DNA of 64,000 nt, from the NCBI GenBank assembly GCA_947471745.1, contig CANJKZ010000514.1:62001-126000 (forward strand), given 5' to 3'. Below are positions 55,866-64,000 of this stretch, piece after piece (position 1 is the stretch's first letter; each line of letters begins with the position of its first letter). The DNA is from Closterium sp. Naga37s-1. Lineage: Eukaryota; Streptophyta; Zygnematophyceae; Desmidiales; Closteriaceae. The notes beneath the pieces are model-generated. The model was not told where the DNA came from and did not search any database. It was given only the letters and a program-made list of their open reading frames with translations. The position numbers and the translations under genes are program-made.

Positions 55866-56074
55866 ATTGCTTGCGTGTTTGTTTTCGCAACTAAGTTTGG
55901 TTCTGATCTCGAGTAATGTGTAGGCACACAAGCAATCCAACGAAGCCAACCCCGCAAGCCTTGGTAACCCTCTCTGAGGATTGAGCCAGCCGAGCTAGCT
56001 CCAGATCTAGTGCATCAGCTAGCTATCGTTGGGAGAGAGGACTTTTCAACAAACACGCAAGGAGTTCTAAGCAG
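55866..56074 (+). other. Leader of gypsy H
   Basis: No coding sequence. TTGGTAACCCTCTCTGAGG at about 55961 is a possible primer site but is not adjacent to the LTR candidate. The context of the gag ATG at 56075 is AAGCAGATGAAT. Confidence 0.4.
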
Positions 56075-56797
56075 ATGAATAGTAAGGATCGAGAACAGTT
56101 AAGAACTCGCCTCTGGAACGTAACCGGGGATAGAAGGGCGGAACCAAGCTGGCGCGCGCAGGCTATAGACGAGACGAGTAGCAAGCGGCCGATCCCCACG
56201 GAAGTCGGAGCATCCGCCTACCGCACCCCGCACCAACGGGCCCGAACGGCCGCCATTAGGATGGATAGGGAACGCATGGGCAAAGCCGCTTCAGAACCAG
56301 GAGGAACTCCGAGGGAAACAACGCGAAGCCCGCGCGCCGGCGTGTTCGGCAGAACTCGCGAAGGAAGTCCGCCATCCGGAATGCCAGGAATGGAGAGACG
56401 CAGAGGAATAAGGGAGTTAGTGGAGAGTGGGGTGACATCCGCGCGTCACATGACTGAAGTATACGGGCTGGCAAAGAGGACCGAGCACGCGCAGCGGCTG
56501 TTGGACCTGGAGGATGGAGAGACTCGCAGCCGAGCGAGAACCAGCTGGGCCGCAGCGTCCGTACCTGAAGCAAGCAGCGCGCCAGGACTACGAGTGGACA
56601 GTCGGGCCTGCCATCTGTGCGGAGAGGGAGGACATTTAAAGAGGGAATGCCCAAAGGCCCCCAGCTGCGAACACTGTGGCAAGAAGGGCCATAGGAAGGA
56701 GGAGTGCTACAGTAAGCCCCGGGAGAAAGCAGGGGCAAGCAGAGAAGAGCTCCAAGCCGAACTGAAGCAGCTTCAACTGCGACTGGAGAGGATGTAG
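56075..56797 (+). CDS. Gag (nucleocapsid part) of gypsy H
   Basis: 240 codons ending with TAG. Basic and Arg-rich N-terminal 150 residues show no capsid domain I can recognise, so the capsid part may be deleted or too diverged. Two adjacent CCHC knuckles follow: CHLCGEGGHLKREC and CEHCGKKGHRKEEC, each C-X2-C-X4-H-X4-C, which bind element RNA. The C-terminal LQAELKQLQLRLERM is a probable short coiled coil. Protease follows in the same phase after the TAG (56795-56797), and 27 bp separate that stop from the next ATG. Gag of gypsy elements is normally longer. Confidence 0.8.
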   Translation: MNSKDREQLRTRLWNVTGDRRAEPSWRAQAIDETSSKRPIPTEVGASAYRTPHQRARTAAIRMDRERMGKAASEPGGTPRETTRSPRAGVFGRTREGSPPSGMPGMERRRGIRELVESGVTSARHMTEVYGLAKRTEHAQRLLDLEDGETRSRARTSWAAASVPEASSAPGLRVDSRACHLCGEGGHLKRECPKAPSCEHCGKKGHRKEECYSKPREKAGASREELQAELKQLQLRLERM

Positions 56798-56824
56798 CCC
56801 GCAAATGAGGAGAAGGCGCGCGGA

Positions 56825-57652
56825 ATGATGGCGTACGAGGAAATTGACGGCGAAGAAGAGGGAGAGGAGGACTACGTGCGAGAATATGCTGTAATGGCAT
56901 ACCCTCGAGACCGGGAAGATCTAGATCTAAGGCCTCGAAACAGCCAGCCCCAGACCAGCGAGACAAGCACGGGAACCAGCCGCAGGAGCCAGCACAGGGC
57001 AGAAAGCCGCAGCACGGGCATGCGTAGACACCCAAATGAGCGGATGGTCTGCCAAGCATCCGTGCTGATAGCGGAGAAGGGTAGTTTAAGGGTGGGGGGG
57101 CTACCAGTGAAGCAGGCCATCATAGACACCGGCGCCCACCACGTGCTGATAGGAAAGGGCTTGGCGAAGCAGCTGAACCTAGACCTGCAGGGAAGGCTGA
57201 TTGAAAGAGGCATCCTGCTAATGACCGCCGAAGGGGGGCAGCCGAAGTGGATGACGCGGACGAAGAGGCCGATCGAGGTGGTACTGCTGCCAGGGACAGA
57301 AAAGGAGTGCTGCATAAGGCTGCAGTGCGGGGTATCCGAATCCGAAGACTACGACGTGCTGGTGGGGATGGAATTGCTGTACCGCGTGGGAGCGACGATC
57401 TGCACGTGGCAGGAGAAAGTATTGTACCGCGTGCAGTACTGGGACCCAGAAAGCGCAGTAGGCACGCTGCCCGTAAAATCCGTCAGACAAGAGCCACGGG
57501 AAGCCTACCAGGCGCAGAAGAAAGTCCTGAGGGAGGAGCTGGATGAATGGACGTGGGAGCAGTACGGGGAGGAATACGAAAGGAGGATAGAGAGGAAGGT
57601 GGCCGGGCTGGAGCCTCCAGCCCTGAAGGAGAGGGTGAGCAGGTTGTGGATG
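56825..57652 (+). pseudogene. Protease region of gypsy H pol
   Basis: Same phase as gag. The acidic start (MAYEEIDGEEEGEEDY) is followed by the aspartic protease: VKQAIIDTGAHHVLIG with catalytic Asp at residue 101 (codon 57125-57127), then the second-strand block DYDVLVGMELLYRVGATI, which fits the ILG/VLG region of retropepsins. It would process the Gag-Pol precursor. No damage is visible in the domain. After about residue 210 the chain leads by a charged linker into the methyltransferase. Confidence 0.85.
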
Positions 57653-58600
57653 CTAGAGCGAGCCATTTGCATCGTGGAGCTGTACGGGGGGATAAGCTCA
57701 GGACTGGCAGCGGCGCTGAGGGCGGGCTGCATGGTGAAAAAATGGATCCAACGGTACGGAAGATGGCACGGCACCACGCACTGATGCTGAAGGAAGAATA
57801 CCCCGATCAGCTGTGGACGGAGGCGCTGCCAAGAGAAGATGACGCTGGAGTGCACGATGTGAGAGACATCAATGAGTGGGTGTTGGATGAGTGGGGGCAA
57901 GTCGACCTAGTAGTGGCGGGCTGGGAATGCCAAGGCTACTCGTGGGCTGGAGCAGGAAGAGGCATGGAGGACCCTAGAGGGGCTTCTTTCATGGATCTAA
58001 AGAGGGTACTGGAGATGATCCAGAAGAAGCAGGGAGAGGTGATGTACATTTTGGAGAACGTGGATCTAGCGGAAGATAGGAGAGAGCCAGTGAGGCAGGC
58101 CTTTGAAGAGATCAGCGAGGTGCTGGGAAGAGGGGAGCCGGTGGATGCAGCACAGTTGGGCTCCAGGGCGCACCGACCCCGGAGGTACTCTGAGCCACGG
58201 CCTCTCTGAGCCCTCCTTAGCCAGGATGCAGCGGCCGGGGCCGAGGCTGGTCAGTGATATCCTGGAGCCGAATCGCCTGCCAGCCCTAGTCACGAGCCCT
58301 GACCATCCATCGCAATACCAGTGTAATGTACCGGGAAAGCCTAGGCAGGCCTTACCCACGCTGGTGGCGTACGAAGAAGCCAGGGGCTTCAAGATGGAGG
58401 AGGAGCTGCCCGGCCCAGGCATGATCTACGATGTGCGGAAAGGCAGGTGGGAAGAACCAACGGCGAACGAAAGGGAAGCGGCGATGGGACACCTGTGGGG
58501 AGCCACGGCGCACCCCGAAGTCACAGAGCGCCAGAGAAGGGCGGCGCTGGGCAGGGCCATGGACTCCAACGTGATGATGTGGCTGATAGAGACGATCCGC
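57653..58600 (+). pseudogene. C5 cytosine DNA methyltransferase domain within gypsy H pol
   Basis: Transfers a methyl group from S-adenosylmethionine to cytosine C5. Motif I: ICIVELYGGISSGLAAALRA (57665 onward). Motif IV: VDLVVAGWECQGYSWAGAGR, catalytic Cys codon 57928-57930, with Glu where most enzymes have Pro. Motif VI: ILENVDL (58054-58062 for ENV). Motif VIII is probably QLGSRAHRPRRY. Motifs IX/X: EREAAMGHLWG and RRAALGRAMDSNVMMWL (58470-58590). About 310 residues, without the regulatory N-terminal domains of host enzymes, and with a very short target-recognition region before motif IX. Phase shifts near 57750 and 58190 break it. Its position between protease and RT in one polyprotein supports capture by the retrotransposon, not a host gene. 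Confidence 0.88.
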
Positions 58601-59640
58601 ATTCAGCTGAAGGCAAGGGAGCTGCAAAGAGACATAGTGCTGAGTGAAAGAATCTGGGAACCTGAGACGGCAGTAGAGCACAGGAGGAAACTGGAAGAGA
58701 TGGAGGAGCGATATGAAGAACGGGTAGAGGAGGGGTATGCTTACCTGGCGATGCCAGAAGACGCGGCAGCCGAAGAAGAAGGGGGCGCCAGAGCCAGCGG
58801 AGAAGGCAAGGGAGGCAGAGAGGAAGCCCGCCGAGGAGTGGCAGTTGGGAGAAGGTCTAAGCGGCGCAACGGCAGCAGCAATGCAGGAGGTGATGCGGCA
58901 GCACAGACACGCCTTTGCTTACACCCTGCAAGAGCTAGGAAGATGCAACACCCAAGAAATGCGCATAGAGATGACGACAGAAGTCCCCATATATCAGCAG
59001 AAGCGACGCATGAGCCCAGGAGACTTAGACATCTGCCTGGAGAAGTGTGCGGAGCTGCTGGCGGCCGGATTGATCCAAAGGTCTGAGAGTGACTATGCGG
59101 CTGCAACAGTGGTGGCCTCGAGGAAAGACCTCACAGGAGAAGTGTCGGCGCGGAGGATGTGCGGGGACTACAGGGGATGGAACAAGGTGACCGTGGCGGA
59201 CCGATACCCAATGCAGTCAGCGGAAGAGATATTTGATAAGCTGCAAGGGGCGAGGGTGTTTTCTACGCTAGACCTCCGACAAGGGTTTAACCAGATACCT
59301 ATACGAGTACAGTTTCGGCAACACCGCCGTGACATACCTGGGATTTCAAGTGCAAGGGGGGACGCTGGGAATCGAGCAAGCGAAGGTGGAAGTGCTGGAC
59401 CGCGTACCAGCACCTAAGGACAGAGGCACGCTCAGAGCAGTGCTAGGATTCCTGAACTACTTTAGGACATTCATACCCAACTTCAGCAAGACCGCGGCGA
59501 CGCTGAACCGCCTACTGAGAGAGGATCACGTGTGGCAATGGGGAGAAGGAGAGCAACTGGCGCTACAAGCGCTGCTGGGGGCAGTGAAGACAGCCACGGT
59601 GCTAATGCTGCCGAACAAGAAGGACCCGTTTGCACTATAA
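58601..59640 (+). pseudogene. Reverse transcriptase of gypsy H, palm deleted
   Basis: A charged tether (LEEMEERYEERVEEGYAYLA) shifts phase at the G5 run 58781-58785. The RT then reads EMTTEVPIYQQKRRMSPGD, KCAELLAAGLIQRSESDYAA, RMCGDYRGWNKVTVADRYP and VFSTLDLRQGFNQIPI (motif A Asp present). Immediately after (59303-59327) sequence equivalent to some 80-100 residues is missing, including the YxDD catalytic motif, and the frame changes. The connection resumes with YLGFQVQGG, RGTLRAVLGFLNYFRTFIPN and ends at TAA 59638-59640. The enzyme cannot be active. Confidence 0.9.
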
Positions 59641-61482
59641 ACAGATTGGAGTAGTGCGGGGATGGGGGCAATCCTGTGTCAAAAGATAGAGGGAGAGGAG
59701 AAAGTGGTAGCGTTTGCCAGCAGAAGCTGCAACCCTGCCGAAGCGAACTACAGCTCCTACGAAGGAGAAGGACAGGCGGCAGTATGGGCAATCACGCACT
59801 TCAGAGTGTACTTGCAGGGGAGGCCATTCGAGCTAGTGACGGATCACCAGCCACTGACTTGGCTAATGACGAACCAGGCCCTGACAGGAAGGAATGCGCG
59901 ATGGGCAATGCGGCTGCAGGAGTATGAGTTTACAATCAGACACCGGCCTGGGAAAACCATGCAACACGTGGATGGGCTGTCAAGAAACCCACCGCCAGAA
60001 AGGCCCACAGCCTGTTTGGTCGCCCTAGCCAAGGAGATAGACGGGGAGGGAGCTCGGAGGAGCCAAAAAGCGGGGCCCGAGGATGTGTGGGAGGACCGAG
60101 AAGTGTTGGAGTGGGTACAAGGGAAAACAGCAGAGAACGCACCTGTCGCGGAGAGGGCCAGGGCGAGAGGGGCACATTACCGCTGGCACCAAGAAAAGCT
60201 GCAGAAGAACACCAGCAGCGGATGGAAAATGGTGCCCAAGAAGGAAGAAAGAGAGCAGATAATCAAGCAGGTACACAGCCAGCTGGGACACTACGGGAGC
60301 CTAAGGACGGTTCAGCTAGTGGAAACTGGATGGTGGTGGGCAAGGATGAGGAGAGACATACGGAGCTGGGTAGAGACGTGTGAACTCTGCAGTAGGAACA
60401 AAGCGGAGCTGGACAGGGGCGGAAGCGAGCTACAATCCCTGCCCATCCGGGGATTAGGATTCAGGTGGTCACTAGACCTGGCAGGAGAGATGCCACTGAG
60501 TAGGAGGGGAAAAGGGTACATACTCATAATGATAGAACATGGGAGCAAGTGGGTGGAGGTGAAGGCATTACCCAGTAAGAACTCCGCCAAGATAGCCGAA
60601 GCCTTTGAGGAGCAGGTGCTGACCAGGTTCGGGGCATGCGGGGAAGTCTTGACGGACCAAGGGACAGAGTTCATGGGCGAGATTGACAAGCTGCTGAGAA
60701 AGACAGGCATCACGCACCGGCGAACTTCAAGATACCACCCACAGGGCGACGGGTTTACGGAGAGGTTCGTGCAGACACTGAAGAGAGGCCTGAGGGCTTA
60801 CGGAGAGAACTTCAAGAGGGATTGGGACCCCCGCCTGCCATGGGTAGCAGCAGGGTATAGATTCAGTAAACAAGCAGCGCTGAGGGACTTGTCACCATAC
60901 TATCTGCTCCTGGGGCGAGAGCTGATACTACCAGTGGATGCGCCAAAAATGTTGACAGGGACAGTGCGAGTGGAGAGAGAGGGAGACTGGGTGGGGCTGG
61001 CGGAGGCCAGAGCAAGGTACCTCAGGGAGCTGCTGCCAGCGGCGCTGGAGAACCTACACGTGGCACAACTGAGAGATGCGCAGCGGTACAAGAAGAGGAC
61101 GGAGGCCGACACAGGAAAAGGAGGGAAGGGGCTAGGGGAAGGAGAGGAAGTCTACCTCAAGCAAGCGAAGGGAGACATGATGGACATCGGCCTTAGCATA
61201 GAGAGGTGGAAGGTGAAGGAGGTGAAGGAGTCAGGAGTGGTGGTGCTGACGAGAGAAGGAGGCCTAGAGCGGCAGGATCACTGTACCAACCTGGCAAGAG
61301 CACGGCCAAGAAGGGAAGAGCCAGGAGGAAGCGCAGGGACGAAGGGAGCAGCAGAACAGCAGCCTGCAGAAGAGAGAGGGGTCCATCGAGCAGGTGACTC
61401 GAGGAGGGGGCAAGTGGATAAGGCTGCTAAAAACACAGGGAGAGAGGAGAGGTTACTCATAGCACGAAGAGAGAAGGGGTGA
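59641..61482 (+). pseudogene. RNase H and integrase of gypsy H
   Basis: Same phase as the RT end but beyond TAA 59638. RNase H: TDWSSAGMGAILCQ, NYSSYEGEGQAAVW, LVTDHQPLTWL and GKTMQHVDGLSR carry the expected acidic residues. Integrase: zinc site VHSQLGHYG plus CELC, core Asp in SLDLAG (60475-60477), Asp in LTDQGTEF (60655-60657) and Glu in GFTERFVQ (60760-60762), D,D(34)E. The C-terminal region has LRDAQRYKKRTEAD and EEVYLKQAKGD, the usual gypsy SH3-like tail; no chromodomain is visible. First ATG 59662, stop at 61480-61482. This 1.8-kb stretch has no internal break. Confidence 0.9.
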
Positions 61483-61557
61483 AGAGACACCAGCAGGCAA
61501 GAGCACAAAAGACAGGGTCAGGGAAGGGAAGAGCCAAGAGATGTGCCAACTCCGACA
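61483..61557 (+). other. 3' tail of gypsy H without LTR
   Basis: Purine-rich (AGAGAGAAGGGGTGAAGAG at the stop, then AAAGACAGGGTCAGGGAAGG) and ends ACTCCGACA. A polypurine tract is plausible, but no copy of the 55673 LTR follows; satellite resumes at TCATTGACGCTCG. Confidence 0.5.
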
Positions 61558-64000
61558 TCATTGACGCTCGCGAATGAAGAGCGCCCGCTGCACTTCCTGC
61601 ACATGTGCGGATCCTTCCGCGTTTTGGGGCTGGAAGCGCTCGTTCCGAGCGTTTTTCTTCCGCCGGGTCACGTGGCTGCGCTTGTCTAGGCCTATTACCA
61701 AGCCAGCAAGGGCGTGGGAGGGTTGCGAGCATCATCGGTCATCGGCGCTCGCGAATGAAGAGCGCCCGCTGCACTTCCTGCACATGTGCGGATCCTTCCG
61801 CGTTTTGGGGCTGCAAGCGCTCGTTCCAAACGTTTTTCTTCCGCCGAGTCACGTGGCTGCGCTCGTCTGGGCCTATTTCCAAGCCAGCAAGGGCGTGGGA
61901 GGGTTGCGAGCATCATCGGTCATCGGCGCTCGCGAATGAAGAGCGCCCGCCGCACTTCCTGCACATGTGCGGGTCCTTCCGCGTTTTGGGGCTGGAAGCG
62001 CTCGTTCCGAGCGTTGTTCTTCCGCCGGGTCACGTGGCTGCGAATTTCCTGGCCTATTACCAAGCCATCAAGGGCGTGGGAGGGTTGCGAGCATCATCGG
62101 TCATCGGCGCTCGCGAATGAAGAGCGCCCGCGGCACTTCCTGCACATGTGCGGGTCCTTCCGCGTTTTGGGGCTGGAAGCGCTCGTTCCGAGCGTTTTTC
62201 TTCCGCCGGGTCACGTGGCTGCGCTTGTCTGGGCCTATTACCAAGCCAACAAGGGCGTGGGAGGGTTGCGAGCATCATCGGTCATCGGCGCTCGCGAATG
62301 AAGAGCGCCCGCTGCACTTCCTGCACATGTGCGGATCCTTCCGCGTTTTGGGGCTGGAAGCGCTCGTTGGCGTTTTTCTTCTGCCGGGTCATGTGGATGC
62401 GCTTGTCTGGGCCTATTACCAAGCCAGCAAGGGCGTGGGAGGGTTGCGAGCATCATCAGTCATTGGCGCTCGCGAATGAAGAGCGCCCGCTGCACTTCCT
62501 GCACATGTGCTGATCCTTCCGCGTTTGGGGGCTGGAAGCGCTCGTTCCGGGCGTTTTTCCGCCGGGTCACGTAGCTGCACTTGTCTGGGCCTATTACCAA
62601 TCCAACAAGGGCGTGGGAGGGTTGCGAGCATCATCGGTTATCGGCGCTCGCGAATGAAGAGCGCCCGCTGCACTTCCTGCACATGTGCGGATCCTTCCGC
62701 GTTTTGGGGTTGGAAGCGCTAGTTCCGGGCGTTTTTCTTCCGCCGAGTCACGTGGCTGCGCTCGTCTGGGCCTATTACCAAGCCAGCAAGGGCGTGGGAC
62801 TGTTGCGAGCATCATCGGTCATCGGCGCTCGCGAATGAAGAGCGCCCGCTGCACTTCCTGCACATGTGCGGATCCTTCCGCGTTTTTGGGGCTGGAAGCG
62901 CTCGTTCCGAGTGTTTTTCTTCCGCCGGGTCAAGTGGCTGCGCTCGTCTGGGCCTATTACCAAGCCAGCAAGGGCGTGGGAGGGTTGCGAGCATCATCGG
63001 TCATCGGCGCTCGCGAATGAAGAGCGCCCGCTGCACTTCCTGCACATGTGCGGATCCTTCCGCGTTTTGGGGCTGGAAGCGCTCGTTCCGAGCGTTTTTC
63101 TTTCGCCGGGTCACATGGCTGCGCTCGTCTGGGCCTATTACCAAGCCAGCAAGGGCGTGGGAGGGTTGCGAGCATCATCGGTCATCGGCGCTCGCGAATG
63201 AAGAGCGCCCGCTGCACTTCCTGCACATGTGGGTATCCTTCCGCGTTTGGGGGCTGGAAGCGCTCGTTCCGAGCGTTTTTCTTCCGCCGGGTCACGTGGC
63301 TGCGCTCGTCTGGGCCTATTTCCAAGCCAGCAAGGGCGTGGGAGGGTTGCGAGCATCATCGGTCATCGGCGCTCGCGAATGAAGAGCGCCCGCTGCACTT
63401 CCTGCACATGTGGGTATCCTTCCGCGTTTGGGGGCTGGAAGCGCTCGTTCCGAGCGTTTTTCTTCCGCCGGGTCACGTGGCTGCGCTTGTCTGGGCCTAT
63501 TTCCAAGCCAGCAAGGGCGTGGGAGGGTTGCGAGCATCATCGGTCATCGGCGCTCGCGAATGAAGAGCGCCCGCTGCACTTTCTGCACATGTGCGGATCC
63601 TTCCGCGTTTTGGGGCTAGAAGCGCTCGTTCCGAGCGTTTTTCTTCCGCCGGGTCACGTGGCTGCGCTTGTCTGGGCCTATTTCCAAGCCAGCAAGGGCG
63701 TGGGAGGGTTGCGAGCATCATCGGTCATCGGCGCTCGCGAATGAAGAGCGCCCGCTGCATTTCCTGCACATGTGCGGATCCTTCCGCGTTTTGGGGCTGG
63801 AAGCGCTTGTTCCGAGCGTTTTTCTTCCGCCGGGTCACGTGGCTGCGCTTGTCTGGGCCTATTACCAAGCCAGCAAGGGCGTGGGATGGTTGCGAGCATC
63901 ATCGGTCATCGGCGCTCGCGAATGAAGAGCGCCCGCTGCACTTCCTGCACATGTGCGGATCCTTCCGCGTTTGTGGGGCTGGAAGCGCTCGTTCCGGGTG
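61558..64000 (+). repeat. 181-bp satellite array 4, plus orientation
   Basis: About 13.5 monomers running off the window end; contiguous with array 3 if H is removed. Adjacent monomers at 63226 and 63407 share the rare variant ATGTGGGTATCC, a sign of single-monomer duplication. A few monomers have small deletions (62365, 62550). No 1.61-kb period is seen. Confidence 0.96.

Larger units (their letters stand above)
55673..61557 (+). mobile_element. Ty3/gypsy element H carrying a DNA methyltransferase domain
   Basis: Inserted in the satellite: the left flank ends GGTCAT and the right flank starts TCATTGACGCTCGCG, giving a 4-bp TCAT repeat and otherwise contiguous monomers. Order: short 5' LTR candidate, leader, gag with two zinc knuckles, UAG, protease, cytosine methyltransferase, reverse transcriptase, RNase H, integrase. 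RT-RNase H before integrase is the Ty3/gypsy order. No second LTR is seen at the 3' end. The element is decayed: frameshifts near 57750, 58190 and 58781, a deletion in RT near 59303-59327 and a TAA at 59638. Confidence 0.9.

Noticed and set aside
57547-58209. Host DNA methyltransferase gene nested in H
   Set aside because: Motif I is in the protease frame and the tail leads into RT; no introns, promoter or regulatory domains are seen, so a captured domain is the simpler reading.
1-64000. rRNA, tRNA or host protein genes
   Set aside because: No stretch showed tRNA cloverleaf features or known rRNA cores, and every recognisable protein domain belongs to a retrotransposon. A tRNAscan or rRNA search could still find something short.

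Overview
The window contains no recognisable host gene. It is built almost entirely of satellite arrays, minisatellites and nested LTR retrotransposons, as in a centromeric or pericentromeric block of a eukaryotic nuclear genome. The green lineage is the best guess. The Ty1/copia elements have plant-like primer-binding sites matching initiator-methionine tRNA (TGGTATCAGAGC and variants). One Ty3/gypsy element carries a cytosine-5 DNA methyltransferase domain, an association reported for charophyte algae and dinoflagellates. A streptophyte (charophyte-grade) alga would fit all of this, but the species cannot be named from the sequence.

Layout: (1) 1-2325, 181-bp satellite, plus orientation. 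(2) 2326-28560, a two-module 31-bp minisatellite (GGCCAAGGGGTTAATGGCTT + GGCCATAGCTC), plus orientation up to 5933 and minus from 11437 onward. It is interrupted by a solo LTR (4052-4973, 5-bp TSD), a broken copia element A (5934-11436, with a foreign LTR fragment nested inside), a truncated solo LTR (14582-15732) and a copia element B on the minus strand (16492-26086, identical LTRs, TSD ATTAA). Inside B sits a non-autonomous LTR element C (22129-24570, TSD CGTAC). (3) 28561-31636, copia F, which starts exactly at its primer-binding site and breaks off inside reverse transcriptase. (4) 31637-42276, a 23-bp GC-rich array broken open by an inverted pair of E-family LTRs, between which lies D (32759-39656), the best preserved copia element. 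A piece of D-like RNase H closes this block. (5) 42277-53014, the 181-bp satellite in minus orientation with a higher-order period of about 1.61 kb. (6) 53014-53606, a drastically deleted B-family element. (7) 53607-64000, the satellite in plus orientation, interrupted at 55673-61557 by gypsy element H.

The most notable item is H: gag with two zinc knuckles, a UAG, then protease, a DNA cytosine methyltransferase domain, reverse transcriptase, RNase H and integrase, inserted in satellite DNA. The methyltransferase shows motifs I, IV (with ECQ rather than PCQ), VI (ENV), a degenerate VIII and IX/X. H as a whole is decayed: several frameshifts, a stop codon and a deletion of the reverse transcriptase YxDD segment. 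Other elements supply comparative clues: a zinc knuckle with an expanded C-X13-C-X4-H-X4-C spacing in two copia families, a shared GGTGGGCCCAT block just downstream of the primer site in several families, a conserved 9-bp-stem hairpin in the C/E LTRs, and an exact paralogous empty site for B.

Most long open frames in the window are artefacts of tandem repeats whose length is not a multiple of three; they are not annotated as genes.
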